Assembly (NCBI GenBank): GCA_920105625.2
Contig: OV050030.1
Coordinates: 178,885,315 to 178,949,314 of the forward strand
Direction of reading: 5' to 3'
Source of the DNA: Clusia tigrina
Lineage: Eukaryota; Arthropoda; Insecta; Diptera; Clusiidae
Length of the DNA stretch: 64,000 nt
The notes below the pieces were generated by a model, which was given only the letters and a program-made list of their open reading frames with translations, had not been told where the DNA came from and made no database searches. Positions within the stretch are counted from its first letter, which is position 1. Every line of letters begins with the position of its first letter. Below, in pieces: positions 52,717 to 63,868 of this stretch. Position numbers and translations under genes: made by a program.

Positions 52717-53229
52717 TGTTGTGAGTTAGAACCAAGCTACCTACGTGTAGTTGACTCACAGCATCGACTCCTAATAGATACCACACTTTGTTGGATTAGC
52801 ATGTGCTAAAATTGTTTAACAATAAGACATATTTTTAGGGTTTAAGTATTTTAAGCTAAAATGGTTTGTGAAATATTGCTATGTGAACTTTTAGGGTATT
52901 ACAGTTCCGCAGTCGAGTCGACGAGGGCAGCCTAATGCACCGTCGCCACTTTTGAAGTAGGGTCGGTTGGCTTGACCAACTGACACCAATTAGCAGGTGC
53001 GGAACTGGAACACCAGAAAGGTCAGTTCACAGACTGAGATAGATGTAAAGAAATAGTATATAAGATCTAGGTTTCGTAAGAATAAATCTTCTTGTGTCTT
53101 GTCTTCTTTCAATCTTAAAGTGTAAAGTGTTTTCAATTAAACGTGAGGGCTTTAAAGTTTTGAGCCAGGCGCCCGAAGGAACCGCGACAGGACGTCCCCC
53201 GCCAAACAAACAAGGACAATACCCCAACA
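52717..53229 (+). repeat. B2 3' LTR (with TATA and poly(A) signals)
   Basis: 513 bp, TGTTGTGAG ... CCCCAACA. TATATAAG at 53057-53064 and AATAAA at 53081-53086 bracket a likely short R region. The first bases form an 8-bp inverted repeat with one G-T pair (GTGAGTTA / TGACTCAC). The right flank is gypsy A2 pol. Confidence 0.9.
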
Positions 53230-53238
53230 GCGGGGAGT

Positions 53239-54280
53239 ATTTTGAATGAGGAGGAAAGCCGTTCAATAGCAAGGATTTGCGCAAGGGACGCGCTGCCGTT
53301 CACATCTACAATTGAGCACAATATTTCCATAGAGGAGGAGCAGTTGTCCTTAAATCAAACTCCAGAGGCTCATCGTGACGAAAACGGCATTCAGCACGTC
53401 TTTGGGTCGTTTTGAGTTCAAACGAATGCCATTCGGACTTACTGGTGCTCCAGCAACTTTTCAGAGACTCATGAATAGCATTCTAACCGGTCTGCAAGGT
53501 CTTGACTGTTTTGTATACCTAGATGATATAGTGGTATATGGAAGGTATCTATTAGATCACAGTAATTAGTTGAGTAAAGTTCTCGATCGACTGAGGGAGC
53601 ATGATCTCAAACTCAGCACGAAGAGTTGTAACTTCCTGCGACGCGAGGTGGTCTATCTGGGACATAAGTGTACTGAGAAAGTGCGCTTCCCGATCCTGCG
53701 AAGATAGAATGCGACAAGTATATTGCTCAGCCAAGAAACAGGAAGAACGTACAAGCTTTTCTTGGTTTAGCAAATTATTATAGGAAATTCGTGAATAATA
53801 TGGCACAGCTGTCGCTGCCAATCTCGAAATTCCTACATAAGAACACAAAATTCGAATGGACGGAGTCATGCCAACAGGCGTTCGAAGGTTTGAAATCGGC
53901 TATTATTATACCGCCCATCCTGATTTACCCGGACTTTACATAGCATTTCATTTCAACGACAGACGCCAGTAGTGAAGCTATGGGAGCGGTTCTTTCACAG
54001 GAACAAGAGGGTCGCGATCAGAGCGCTGAGCGAGACCGAGAAGCGGTACTCTACGATATAGAGGGAGAAGCTCGCTATAGTTTGGGCCACTCATAACTTC
54101 AGGTCGTACCTTTTGGGGAGGAAGTTCACGGTTTACACCGATCACCAACCGCTAGGGGGAGTCGTAAATTTGAAGAATCAAACGTCTAGACTGGCACGGT
54201 TCAGGCATAAGCTGTCCGAGTACCCATTTGATGTTGTGTACAAGCCAGGGAAAACAAATTTGAATCACTGAGAATATCGC
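53239..54280 (+). pseudogene. A2 reverse transcriptase / RNase H
   Basis: The RT part begins in the linker with a deletion, then [31 protein letters not shown] and [10 protein letters not shown]; the stop that follows the DD motif in A1 is not present here. A TAG follows HSN near 53567. It retains the NYYRKFVNNMAQ segment deleted in A1, proving the A1 deletion is secondary. RNase H pieces (LTKEQEGRDQ-region, TDHQPLGG) are frame-shifted; it ends near LSEYPFDVVYKPGK. Confidence 0.8.
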
Positions 54281-54700
54281 GGGATATGGACAACCAATTG
54301 CGATCAGTGATGGGCAAACGGAAAGGTCAAAAAAGGAACGAATGATAGTGAGGGCATGGATTGAGTTAGACAGGGTAAAAGTGGAACTGGGGTTTTTGGA
54401 AGCGAGGGCAGTTTCTTTTTACATCACGAAAGGCTGGTTAGCATACTAGTGAGGGGTTGAGACGGTGTCTCGCTAGACTGGATGATATAAACGTACAAGA
54501 ACAGGAAAATGTCCAGAAACCGCATGAGGATACAGCAGCGAGATTCCAACAGGTAATAACTCGGTTATAGGAGAAAGCGAAATTTTCACCAGCCGAGAGG
54601 TGTGACACAGCACCGCGGATAGCAGCTGTCCAAACGCGAGCGCAAGTAAGGGAGCGAAAGAGCACTGTGGATGACTCCGTGAAGCAGGTGAACGCCATGG
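54281..54700 (+). pseudogene. A2 RNase H-integrase linker, degenerate
   Basis: Charged linker with stops, present here but largely deleted in A1 (jump at 13867). It joins the KPGK end of RNase H to the TPELPF region before integrase. No motif. Confidence 0.5.
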
Positions 54701-54709
54701 GTGACGCTT

Positions 54710-55625
54710 ACGACTCCAGAGTTACCTTTTGTTGCGGACGCTGTAATTGAACTGACGGACCAGAAGGAGATTGAAACGGTGTTAAAAGATTACCATAATT
54801 GTCCTTTAGAGGGTCACCAGGGTTTCATAAATACCTAAGAACTATTGGTGACCTAAAATGTTGCGGAATCTCATCGCTGGGTGTGAAAGCTGTCAGAAGA
54901 ACAAGGTACCAAGGCTAACAAGGATGCCTATGCAGCTAACTGTTACTGCCAACAGACCATTCGAAAAGGTGTTCATGGATATGGTGGGACCATTGCCCGA
55001 GAGCTCGTCTGGAAATAAATACATCCTAACATTGCAGGACGACCCATCTATGTACTTTCTAGCTAGGGTAGCTAGGATTTTCTTTGGGGAAGTTGTAGCA
55101 AAACTAGGTGTGCCAAAGATACTGGTAACAGATAACGGCACTAATTTCATTTCGAGAATTTTTTCTGAAACTTGTAAACTGCTAAAAGTGAAGAAACTTC
55201 GCAACACCCCGTATCACCCTCAAGCTAACGGTTCTTTATAACACAGCTACCGACCGCTAGCTGAATACTTGTGGCATTTTGTGAAGGAGGATGGATCGAA
55301 CTGGGACCAGTGGTTGGTGTCAGCAATGCATGTGCCATTTTTCACGTTGTATGGTTTCCAACCTCAAATGCCATCGAATTTGAAACGAAAGTCATCGCCT
55401 CTATATAATAAAGACAACTACCCACATCTGTTACGTTATCAAGTGCAGAAAGGGCACGAGTTGGCTAGGAAGGCACAGGAAAGGGGAAAAGAGGTATATG
55501 ATGCTTCCGCTAATCCCGTGCAGTTCGTTGCTGGGGACAATGTTTTACTGCGTAACAGTAATAAGAAGAACAAATTTTCTCATAATTGGCTTGGGCCATA
55601 TAAAGTAGAGAAAATTTTGGGGCCA
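54710..55625 (+). pseudogene. A2 integrase
   Basis: Zinc finger region damaged (deletion near 54830). The core 54858-55241 has the first Asp (MDMVGPLPE) and second (LVTDNGTNF), stop after YHPQANGSL as in A1. The C-terminal piece 55269-55646 lacks about 15 codons (HVLNN...) and stops where the pol-env interval sequence begins: it was joined at GPS to DNA that elsewhere lies about 1 kb downstream. So A2 has a pol-interval deletion. Confidence 0.8.
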
Positions 55626-56358
55626 TCCCTTTATTTATTGATATGAATAAGGCAATAAACAAGATAAGTGTGGAATAAAATTCAGTCAATTAGTTTGAAT
55701 AGAACTTCTAGGTGTACGACCCTGAAAGTATCGGAAGCCGGTCGCCTAGCATCTGGTACAATCGGTGCAGTAAGTTGGTAAGCCGACCGAGGGGTTATTT
55801 TGAAGTAAGAGGGGGTGTTAGAAAGGGTCTTATTAATATATTTAGTTAAGATGACAGTTAAAAGAGCTGGATAAGAATGGATAGAAGTAAAATCGATATT
55901 AGGTTAAATAGACTAAAGTTTGCTTGTAAGATTATTGTCTGTATTAAGTTAAGTGTTAATTGAGAGAAAATCTGGGGCTATAGGCAAGCTGACAGCAGTT
56001 AGAAAACTAACATAAAATGGGCGGGGCATCAGCGTAGTAGGAAGTAGGGTAGCGTTAATAACGAGGGGGTGCCTGTATGTATCGTATGCATTCATTGAGG
56101 GGTTTTCCACACTAGGGGAGAGAAGAGAAAGAATTGGGTCATGCCATTGACAACGGAAATACATAGTCAAGAATACTTAGATATTTTCGATTATGGTAAG
56201 CGGAAAAAAAGAAGAGAAAAGGTCGGTCGATGGTGGATATTAGTCTTGAGTACTGATAACCATAATGTCGCTGTAGTATAACCATACTTGTTATTTAAAT
56301 ATTTAGAGAAATAGAAATATTTATTAGATAAGTGATTATAGCGGTTACTTATTTTTTT
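55626..56358 (+). other. A2 pol-env interval
   Basis: Homologous to 18319-18870 up to 56170, then unique. No gene supported on the element strand. The join at 55626 removes the first half of the interval. Confidence 0.6.
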
Positions 56359-56367
56359 CTACTGTAG
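56359..56367 (+). promoter_or_regulatory. Putative env splice acceptor (A2)
   Basis: Pyrimidine run ATTTTTTTCTACTGTAG ending at 56367, then 21 bases to the env ATG at 56389. It is a better acceptor match than those in family B. Confidence 0.6.
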
Positions 56368-56388
56368 GCGGTATGTGTAAAGGCGGCT

Positions 56389-57647
56389 ATGTTCTTGGTA
56401 GCCTATTTGAGTGTTCCAGGCAAATGCATCGAAACCGCGGAAGTGCGGGTGGAACCCTTGGCGGAAACGGACTTGATTTTGGAATCACTGGATAATGTTT
56501 GGTTCTCGAAAGACGAGTGGGTGGTGATATCGGAGTTGCGCGATGCTGATCTGGAGCCGGTACTGTAGAAACTCTAAGACTTGCAAACAAAGGAGCTTTG
56601 TGAGCTAAGAGCAAATATGGCAGGATCTGACGGAAGGAAGCGAGGGTGTGAGATGATGGCAATGGAATCAACAATAGCGGAGCTCAGACGAAACGAGCAA
56701 GCTATGCCATTTCGGGGTAGCAAACAACGTGCAGCAAGGTCGTTAATAGATGTCGGTAGTGAGATACTGAAGATGTCGGTAGTGAGATACATATGCGCTA
56801 TGCAAGATATATCCCGTACCTAAAGCATTAAACGGTATCTGGAGCATAGTACCGAAGAACTGTATGACTACATCACAGAGAATCGAGTGCATGACAATTA
56901 TATCGGGCTTCAGTCGGAGGACATTAAGTCTTGTAGAATGGTGGCTATTTCACAGCGTATGTGTCCACATCCGGCAAAAGCCCTTACAAAGGAAAGCAAA
57001 TCTTGTGAAGTACAGGCGTTGAAAAACGAGCAATATAAGTGCGAGCATGTAGCAGTATCGGCTACAGGACAGAGTCACCAAACTGCTGGCTATACCATTT
57101 TGATGAGAAAATTTTTATGTCTGCAGTGCGCCAAGCAAGATCGACAAGACTAGATCTGCAGGGGACGGGATTCCTGCACATTGGCGAAGACTCTCGGTTG
57201 ATTGGGAAATATATGGTGCTGATGCATAGAGCACAGAGGAACCAGCATTACGAGTTTTCACCAGCAAGTATGGGAACTAGAGATATGATCGCCAACCTTC
57301 AGGCCTTGTTAACAACTTTGCAGCGTTCGAAACCAATGAATAATACATATGTACAAAAGACGATACAAGCAATACCCCACGGAGATCTGCGGAAGATTCT
57401 AGCGACTAACGGCAATGCAATTAACGAGTTCATGAGGGATACGGAGAAAGATCATACGTCATTGAACCTTAAAACATCGTATGATATAACGCTCTCCTCG
57501 TTGGAAAAGGGAGGGATCGCCGCGATCACAACGCCGGCAATGATCGTCGCAGTAATCACATTTATATTCTGCCTGTTAAGGAAGCAAGTCAAATATCCAC
57601 AACGAGAACCACAACCAACGCCGCAGGTAGCAGATATTGCAGTGTAG
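56389..57647 (+). pseudogene. A2 env-like gene (frameshifted)
   Basis: Related to family-B env but clearly diverged. The ATG at 56389 starts a short hydrophobic leader; NVWFSKDEWVVISEL matches the family-B DVWFAKDYW region. Stops occur near 56570. The potential cleavage area reads AARSLIDVGSEILK, without the RXRR furin pattern seen in family B. After a gap, pieces 56887-57153 and 57039-57647 cover the Cys-containing middle and the C-terminal part, with a membrane anchor TTPAMIVAVITFIFCLL near the end and a tail ending VADIAV, also the end of B1 env (VAEIAV). Not functional. Confidence 0.75.
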
Positions 57648-57689
57648 AGTAGCGTACGCTAAGCAAACAAGATGTTAGAGTTAGGAATG

Positions 57690-57910
57690 TACAAAATGTT
57701 TGAAAAAAATAAATAAATAAAAAGGGAGAGGAAACGAACCAAGAAAAAATATAAATAAATAAAAAGAAAAAAAAAATAACTAATAAAACATAAAAAAACA
57801 AAAACAATATTAAAAGAGTAAAAATAAATAATGAATGAAAAAAAATATAAAAATAAAAATATATAAACAGAATAGTTAAAAGACGAAAAATAAAAAATAT
57901 TTGAAAAGAA
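57690..57910 (+). repeat. A2 A-rich tract downstream of env
   Basis: About 220 bp of A-rich DNA, the same position as in B1 and B2. The Phe/Tyr-rich ORFs on the minus strand are artefacts. Confidence 0.7.
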
Positions 57911-58134
57911 AAAGATATACAATTCGTGCACTGCGATACCATATGTAAATTCTACAATTTTTGTCATCAAACAAATATTTTAGACAGTATATAAATTTTA
58001 ATTAGTGTATAAGCTTTAATTAGTATAAGCGAGCTGAAGGCCCTGGCAGCTAGTGCTCCCCTTACAATGTAAAATAATAATTAAGTTTTTGGTTTTCAAG
58101 TAATAATAATAATAAAAAATATTAGAAAAGAAAA

Positions 58135-58136
<2 letters not shown>

Positions 58137-58184
<48 letters not shown>
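58137..58184. repeat. (AT)n microsatellite
   Basis: Pure TA repeat of about 46 bp following a GATATA lead-in. Confidence 0.9.
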
Positions 58185-58186
<2 letters not shown>

Positions 58187-58220
58187 CAAAAAAAATCGAA
58201 TACACAAGTCTAGAGTCGGG

Positions 58221-58514
58221 TTAGACCGACTTCGAAATACCCTTTACCTTTTATTGTGGGTGCGAGTTCAACAATGAGGATGTTATCTTCATAAATCATC
58301 ATTAGGAGCATATTCACGGTAATATTTGGTAGGGTACCTTGATATGATTATATAGACCCCATTTCTTGTGTATGGCTTTCTAGTGTCAATATAACGACTA
58401 ATATAAAATTTCGTTAAAAAATATTGTGTATGTTGAAAGTTATAATAATATGTCAATAGTGGGCGTGGCTGTAAAATTAGCACGCCCATTTTTGTTTGTA
58501 GTGTTTAATGTTAC
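58221..58514. repeat. GGGCGTGG-type dispersed repeat, left part
   Basis: Similar to 62700-62985: ATGGCTTT..AG(T/G)GTC, CTAATATAA.ATTTCGT, AATAGTGGGCGTGGCTGTA and ACGCCCATTTTT. Interrupted by the gypsy-C LTR after GTTAC; the other side resumes at 62571. Confidence 0.75.
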
Positions 58515-58873
58515 TGTAGTGTATGAAAAGCATAATGTTTATATATACACACAAACGCCAACACCATACGCGGCGTAGGCACATGCAATGTGAGCGGAGA
58601 CCCAACGTAAGTACATCGAACTCTCATATAAGAATATTTACGTTATGAAGCGCGAACAGCGCGCACGTTTTTGATTACGTTGCATTCTAATGTTCGATGC
58701 CCTCGAACGAATGTACGCTGGCATTGACCGTGATACTTTCCGCTGACATTGCAAAATCCCTCTTTATGTATTAAGAACCATATTATATGCTAAGTCTTAG
58801 CACATAAGAAATTAAAAGTATAAATAGCAATAAGATTTTATCAAAAAATCAGATTCGATCTGGAAACCAAACC
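58515..58873 (+). repeat. Gypsy C 5' LTR (and start of leader)
   Basis: TGTAGTGTATGAAAAGC ... GGAAACCAAACC. The first about 220 bp match the second LTR; the rest matches only the copy inside gypsy A gag. The LTR end is therefore uncertain: near 58735 or near 58873. Confidence 0.7.
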
Positions 58874-58894
58874 TTTCGTTTCTCAATTAATATT

Positions 58895-59210
58895 TGGCTG
58901 TACTCCAGTAGTCGCCGATTGAAATTGTGCGCAAGCTCTCGCGCCGCTAAATAATACTTTAAGCCCATCTGTACATAGCGATCATATATTTCGCTTCATA
59001 CACAAATATTGGGCTGTACACTCGTAGTCGCCGATTGAAATTGTGCGCTAGCTCTCGCGCCGCTAAATTAATTAATTGAGCCCATCTTTACATGGCGATC
59101 CTGCCATCTTTACATGGCGATCCTGCCATCTTTACATGGCGATCCTGCCAAACTGGCAATTCTCTTATCGATCCTGCCAAACTGGCAATTCTCTTATCAA
59201 TCCTGCCAAA
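58895..59210 (+). repeat. Gypsy C leader tandem repeats
   Basis: Two copies of a unit of about 117 bp containing TCGCCGATTGAAATTGTGCGC and AGCTCTCGCGCCGCTAAAT (near 58907 and 59024), then three copies of a 22-bp unit (ATCTTTACATGGCGATCCTGCC, 59084-59149), then two copies of a 29-bp unit beginning AAACTGGCAATTCTC (59150-59207). Confidence 0.85.
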
Positions 59211-59278
59211 CTGGCACTTTATTAAAAACCCAAAAATTTTAAACAATCCTAAAATAATCCTAAAACTGCAATAAGAAG

Positions 59279-59356
59279 ATGAATACCGATTTCCACCGAC
59301 TATTCGAAAAATTTCAACAACTGGCAGAGCAACACATCCAGAAGGAAGACTCCTAG
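59279..59356 (+). pseudogene. Gypsy C gag start (26 residues)
   Basis: ATG at 59279, MNTDFHRLFEKFQQLAEQHI..., stop TAG at 59354. The position after a leader and the helical Gln-rich start fit a gag N-terminus. Identification by context only. Confidence 0.4.
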
Positions 59357-59427
59357 CTACAATATCACACCCACTTCAAAAAAGGCAGTAATAAGACAAC
59401 ATAAAATCGTCCAAAGTTGTTTTCAAA

Positions 59428-59802
59428 ATGCAATGCGGTCCCAAAAAACTGAATATTTGTGAGCGTTTACCGAACCAACAAAATTTACGCGTCAATTTTA
59501 ATGAGAGACGTTCCGAAGTTAAGAAGCGACAGGAGAAGTTCCTAACCGCCAAATATGGTTTCCATCAGATGAGTGTAATACGAAAGAGACTGGCTTTGGA
59601 GATGTGGCTGTATGATGAAGTGCAGAAACTCTTTGATCCACCGGGCGAGGCCATCGAGGTAGACAACGATGAAATTTTAGATATGGAGACAGATGACATA
59701 AGAATATCTCATGTCATTAATTTATTGTCAGTCTGTAAACGACCACAATCGCAAATATCGAAATTTAGCAGTGATCTTTTGGAGCGTGCTAAAACGCTGT
59801 AA
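59428..59802 (+). CDS. PP1 inhibitor-like protein (PPP1R14 / CPI-17 family)
   Basis: 124 intact codons, no intron. The C-terminal two thirds fit the PPP1R14 (CPI-17, KEPI) inhibitor domain: LTAKYG at residues 39-44 (Thr40 sits where the regulatory phospho-threonine lies in the family's T-V-K-Y motif), RKRLALEMWLYDEVQKLF at 52-69, then the acidic EVDNDEILDMETDD at 77-90, and LLSVCKRP ... LLERAK to the end. Known members inhibit protein phosphatase 1 when that Thr is phosphorylated. The N-terminal 35 residues are basic and not recognised. Upstream are the gypsy-C LTR, leader and gag start; downstream an A-run at 59857-59872 and, after about 700 bp, gypsy-C pol. An intronless ORF with a terminal A-run looks like a captured or retrocopied mRNA. 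A host gene with flanking retroelement pieces is the alternative. Confidence 0.7.
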   Translation: MQCGPKKLNICERLPNQQNLRVNFNERRSEVKKRQEKFLTAKYGFHQMSVIRKRLALEMWLYDEVQKLFDPPGEAIEVDNDEILDMETDDIRISHVINLLSVCKRPQSQISKFSSDLLERAKTL

Positions 59803-59856
59803 ACATTTAAAACAATTTTTTTATCTCATTTTCTTAAACTATTTTTGTATTTTAAA

Positions 59857-59858
59857 TT

Positions 59859-59938
<80 letters not shown>
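59857..59938 (+). repeat. A-run followed by (AT)n
   Basis: AAATT then about 16 A, then about 65 bp of TA repeat. The A-run lies 55 bases after the ORF stop and may be a poly(A) trace. Confidence 0.75.
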
Positions 59939-59941
<3 letters not shown>

Positions 59942-60560
59942 TTGACTTTAATTGTAAATGTTTATAAATTAAAAAAAAAAATTTTTTATTATTTTTTGGT
60001 TGGAAATGGTTATAATTTTAGATTTGCATAATTTTGTCTTTAGAAACAGAGTAAGCGAAACTTCTTACACATAATTTATTTTAATATTATAGTTAAGCAA
60101 CTTAATACATTTAAATATTAGTTAAGAATCTTTAATATTTTTATATACCTATACATACGTGACTTTTAATTTAATTTAAAGACCATATATAATATAAATG
60201 TTATTATTATAAATATATTAATACGGAACAGAAATTAATTGATAATTCATATACATACATATGTAATGGAGAAACATTCAACAAAAGCATTAGCAAACCA
60301 AGAAAAATTATAAAATTTATTGCAAAATGTTGCAAAAACAACAACAAAATTTTGTTTTGTAAAATCGCAGATTAAAATCAAATAAATTTTGGGCTTAAAA
60401 TTTAATAGTAAATACACAAAAACAAAATTTTACATTTAAGTTTTGAAAAGAAAATATGTGTAGTTAAACCAGTAATTGAAAAGAAATTTTAGCAATTTTA
60501 TATAGTCAAAAAATTTACAGTTGCCACTAACCATTAGTATCAATTTTCACAATGACAAGA
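59939..60560 (+). other. AT-rich stretch, no gene seen
   Basis: About 620 bp, over 75% A+T by eye. Possibly 3' UTR-like or intronic host DNA carried with the ORF, or retroelement DNA. Nothing coding supported. Confidence 0.5.
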
Positions 60561-60565
60561 ATACT

Positions 60566-62238
60566 ATTTTGATTTTGACATACCACAAAGAGGAAAATCA
60601 AATACCAACGCAGACGCACTTTCCAGAATCAAAATTGATTCAGAAACTTTAAAACAAATGATTCCTAAAGAAACCGATGAAAAAGCTAAAAGAACATTAA
60701 TTAAACCAAGGGGAATGGCTGCCAAAAAACATGCAGACCAACAAAAACAAGTCAAATACAAAACCCAAGAGAAGTCTGATCAACCTCATATCTGGGACTG
60801 TACATCTATTACTGACGTCAGATACATTACAAAATTGAAATTTGAAAAAGCGAACGATATAAATATGAAGAGTACTCAATTAATCTATGAAAAAGATAAT
60901 AATATATTGCGCGTAAGGTACAACGATAATCCACCGAAATCCGTTTCGATTCTGGAGAAGATGTCACCTCTTAATACAAAAACTATGCATAGTAGATCTA
61001 GTGATAACTATACGAAATACGTTTCGATTATGGAGAAGCTAGCATCTGAAATAAAAAAAATTAAAAGTCGACATTTTAGCGCTATCGAATAAAGATATAA
61101 TTTTTGAAGGTATACAAAAAGAAGAATTTTAAAATATATTTAACAAGCTGCAAGAACAGCAAATTAAAGAAAATCGTTTCGCATACAAGATTATTATATA
61201 TGAACCCCCTAAAAGAATTGAAAAGGATATAATTAAATATAAATTAATAAATGAATACCACAACTCAACACATGGAGGACACCTTGGTATAAGAAAAACC
61301 ACTCTAAAACTAAAAGAAAAATATGTGTGGAAAAATATGACTCGAATGGTGAAAGATTTTATAAAAAACTGTGACAAATGCGCTCAGAACAAAATAACTA
61401 AACATACGAGTATACACGAAAAAGAAATAATAACAGACACACCAAACACTAGTTTTGAAGTACTTGAAATAGACACAGTTGGACCACTAAGAATGTCAGA
61501 CTGATTCAGATACATACTCACAATACAGTGCGAACTGACAAAATTTGTAATAGCACACCCAATAGAAACCAAAGACGCTAAAACCGTAGCTAAAACAGTA
61601 GTAGAACAATGCATCCTAAAATATGGCCATTTTAAGACATTAAAATCATCAATGAGTTCATGCACAACATTTGCAAATTACTAGATATTGAAAAACAATT
61701 CTCAACACCATACCATCACCAAACATTAGGATCAGTAGAAAGAAATCACCGCGTATTAAATGAATTCATGTTATCTTTTACCAACGACTATGACTGGCAC
61801 AATTGAATCCCGTTCTATACCTTTGCATAAAATACAACCCCCCATGTAGACACACAATATACACTTTTTGAGCTTGTATATGGCAAATTACCACACCTCT
61901 CAAGTACTGACAGCCAAGAAAATCCAAAAATATACAATATGGAGAACTACGCTAACGAACTCAGAATTAGATTACATTATTCAATAAAAAATGCAAAAGC
62001 ATTAATCGAAAAATCGAAAGTACAAAAAAGTATTGTAACACAAAAACACATAAACAGACTAGATTTAAATATAGGAGATATGGTATTAGTAAGAAATATG
62101 AATAGAAAGAAAAACCAAAAACCCTACAATGGTCCTGATAGAGTAATTGAAATTCGGAATGTAAGTTGTCTATTAGAAATAAAAGGAGAAATAAAAGAAC
62201 TCCATAAAAACTTATTAAAAAAATATACACCGTTGTAA
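60566..62238 (+). pseudogene. Gypsy C pol remnant (RNase H end and integrase)
   Basis: Begins at the RNase H-integrase junction: FDFDIPQRGKSNTNADALSR. A long linker follows (60658-61092). Integrase pieces: HHCC finger (HNSTHGGHLGI, NCDKCAQNK), first Asp in LEIDTVGPL, then a stop; the second Asp motif region is deleted (KTLK...FMHNICKLLD near 61640); YHHQTLGSVERNHR contains the catalytic Glu; stops at 61804 and nearby; C-terminal piece 61939-62238 (NIGDMVLVRNMNRK, YNGPDRVIEI, HKNLLKKY). It resembles the 17.6/297-type insect gypsy integrases. RT is absent altogether. Confidence 0.8.
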
Positions 62239-62347
62239 AGATAAACAAGTAAAATTTTAAGTAATTAATATAAAATAAATACTTTTATAAAAAAAAATTT
62301 TTTTGTTTAAACACCAACAAAATTTTTTTTTCCCAGTAGGATAAGGG

Positions 62348-62570
62348 TGTAGTGTATGAAAAGCATAATGTTTATATATACACACAAACGCCAACACCAT
62401 ACGCGGCGTAGGCACATGCAATGTGAGCGGAGACCCAACGTAAGTACATCGAACTCTCATATAGGAATATTTACGTTATGAAGCGCGAACAGCGCGCACG
62501 TTTTTGATTACGTTGCATTCTAATGTTCGATGCCCTCGAACGAATGTACGCTGGCATTGACCGTGATACC
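62348..62570 (+). repeat. Gypsy C 3' LTR
   Basis: TGTAGTGTATGAAAAGC ... ACCGTGATAC, about 98% identical to the first 220 bp of 58515-58873. It is preceded by AGGATAAGGG, a possible polypurine tract. Confidence 0.75.
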
Positions 62571-63866
<1,296 letters not shown>

Positions 63867-63868
63867 AT

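Larger units (their letters stand above)
42352..53229 (+). mobile_element. Gypsy B2: near-complete errantivirus-like element lacking its 5' LTR
   Basis: 10.9 kb on the plus strand. Order: end of leader ORF, two gag ORFs, hydrophobic linker, protease, RT, RNase H, integrase, interval with antisense ORF, env, A-rich tract, polypurine tract, 3' LTR. The 5' LTR and most of the leader are replaced by LINE sequence. The 3' LTR borders directly on gypsy A2 pol. Gag and pol are about 90% identical to B1 by eye. Confidence 0.9.
53230..58200 (+). mobile_element. Gypsy A2: 5'-truncated family-A element with env
   Basis: Starts inside the protease-RT linker (GGGGAGTATTTTGAATGAGG, matching 12978 onward) directly after the B2 LTR, so the B element probably inserted into it or recombined with it. 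It contains RT, RNase H, integrase, the pol-env interval and env, and fades out in A-rich DNA. No LTR is recognised at its 3' end apart from a short LTR-like stretch near 58028-58070. Confidence 0.8.
58515..62570 (+). mobile_element. Gypsy C: LTR element with internal host-like insert
   Basis: First LTR at 58515, second at 62348-62570, same orientation. Between them: leader tandem repeats, a short gag start, a PP1-inhibitor-like ORF with an A-run, 600 bp of AT-rich DNA and a pol remnant. On both outer sides the flanking DNA belongs to one repeat unit (compare GTGTTTAATTTTAGTAACCG at 62964-62983), which supports a single insertion. Confidence 0.7.
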
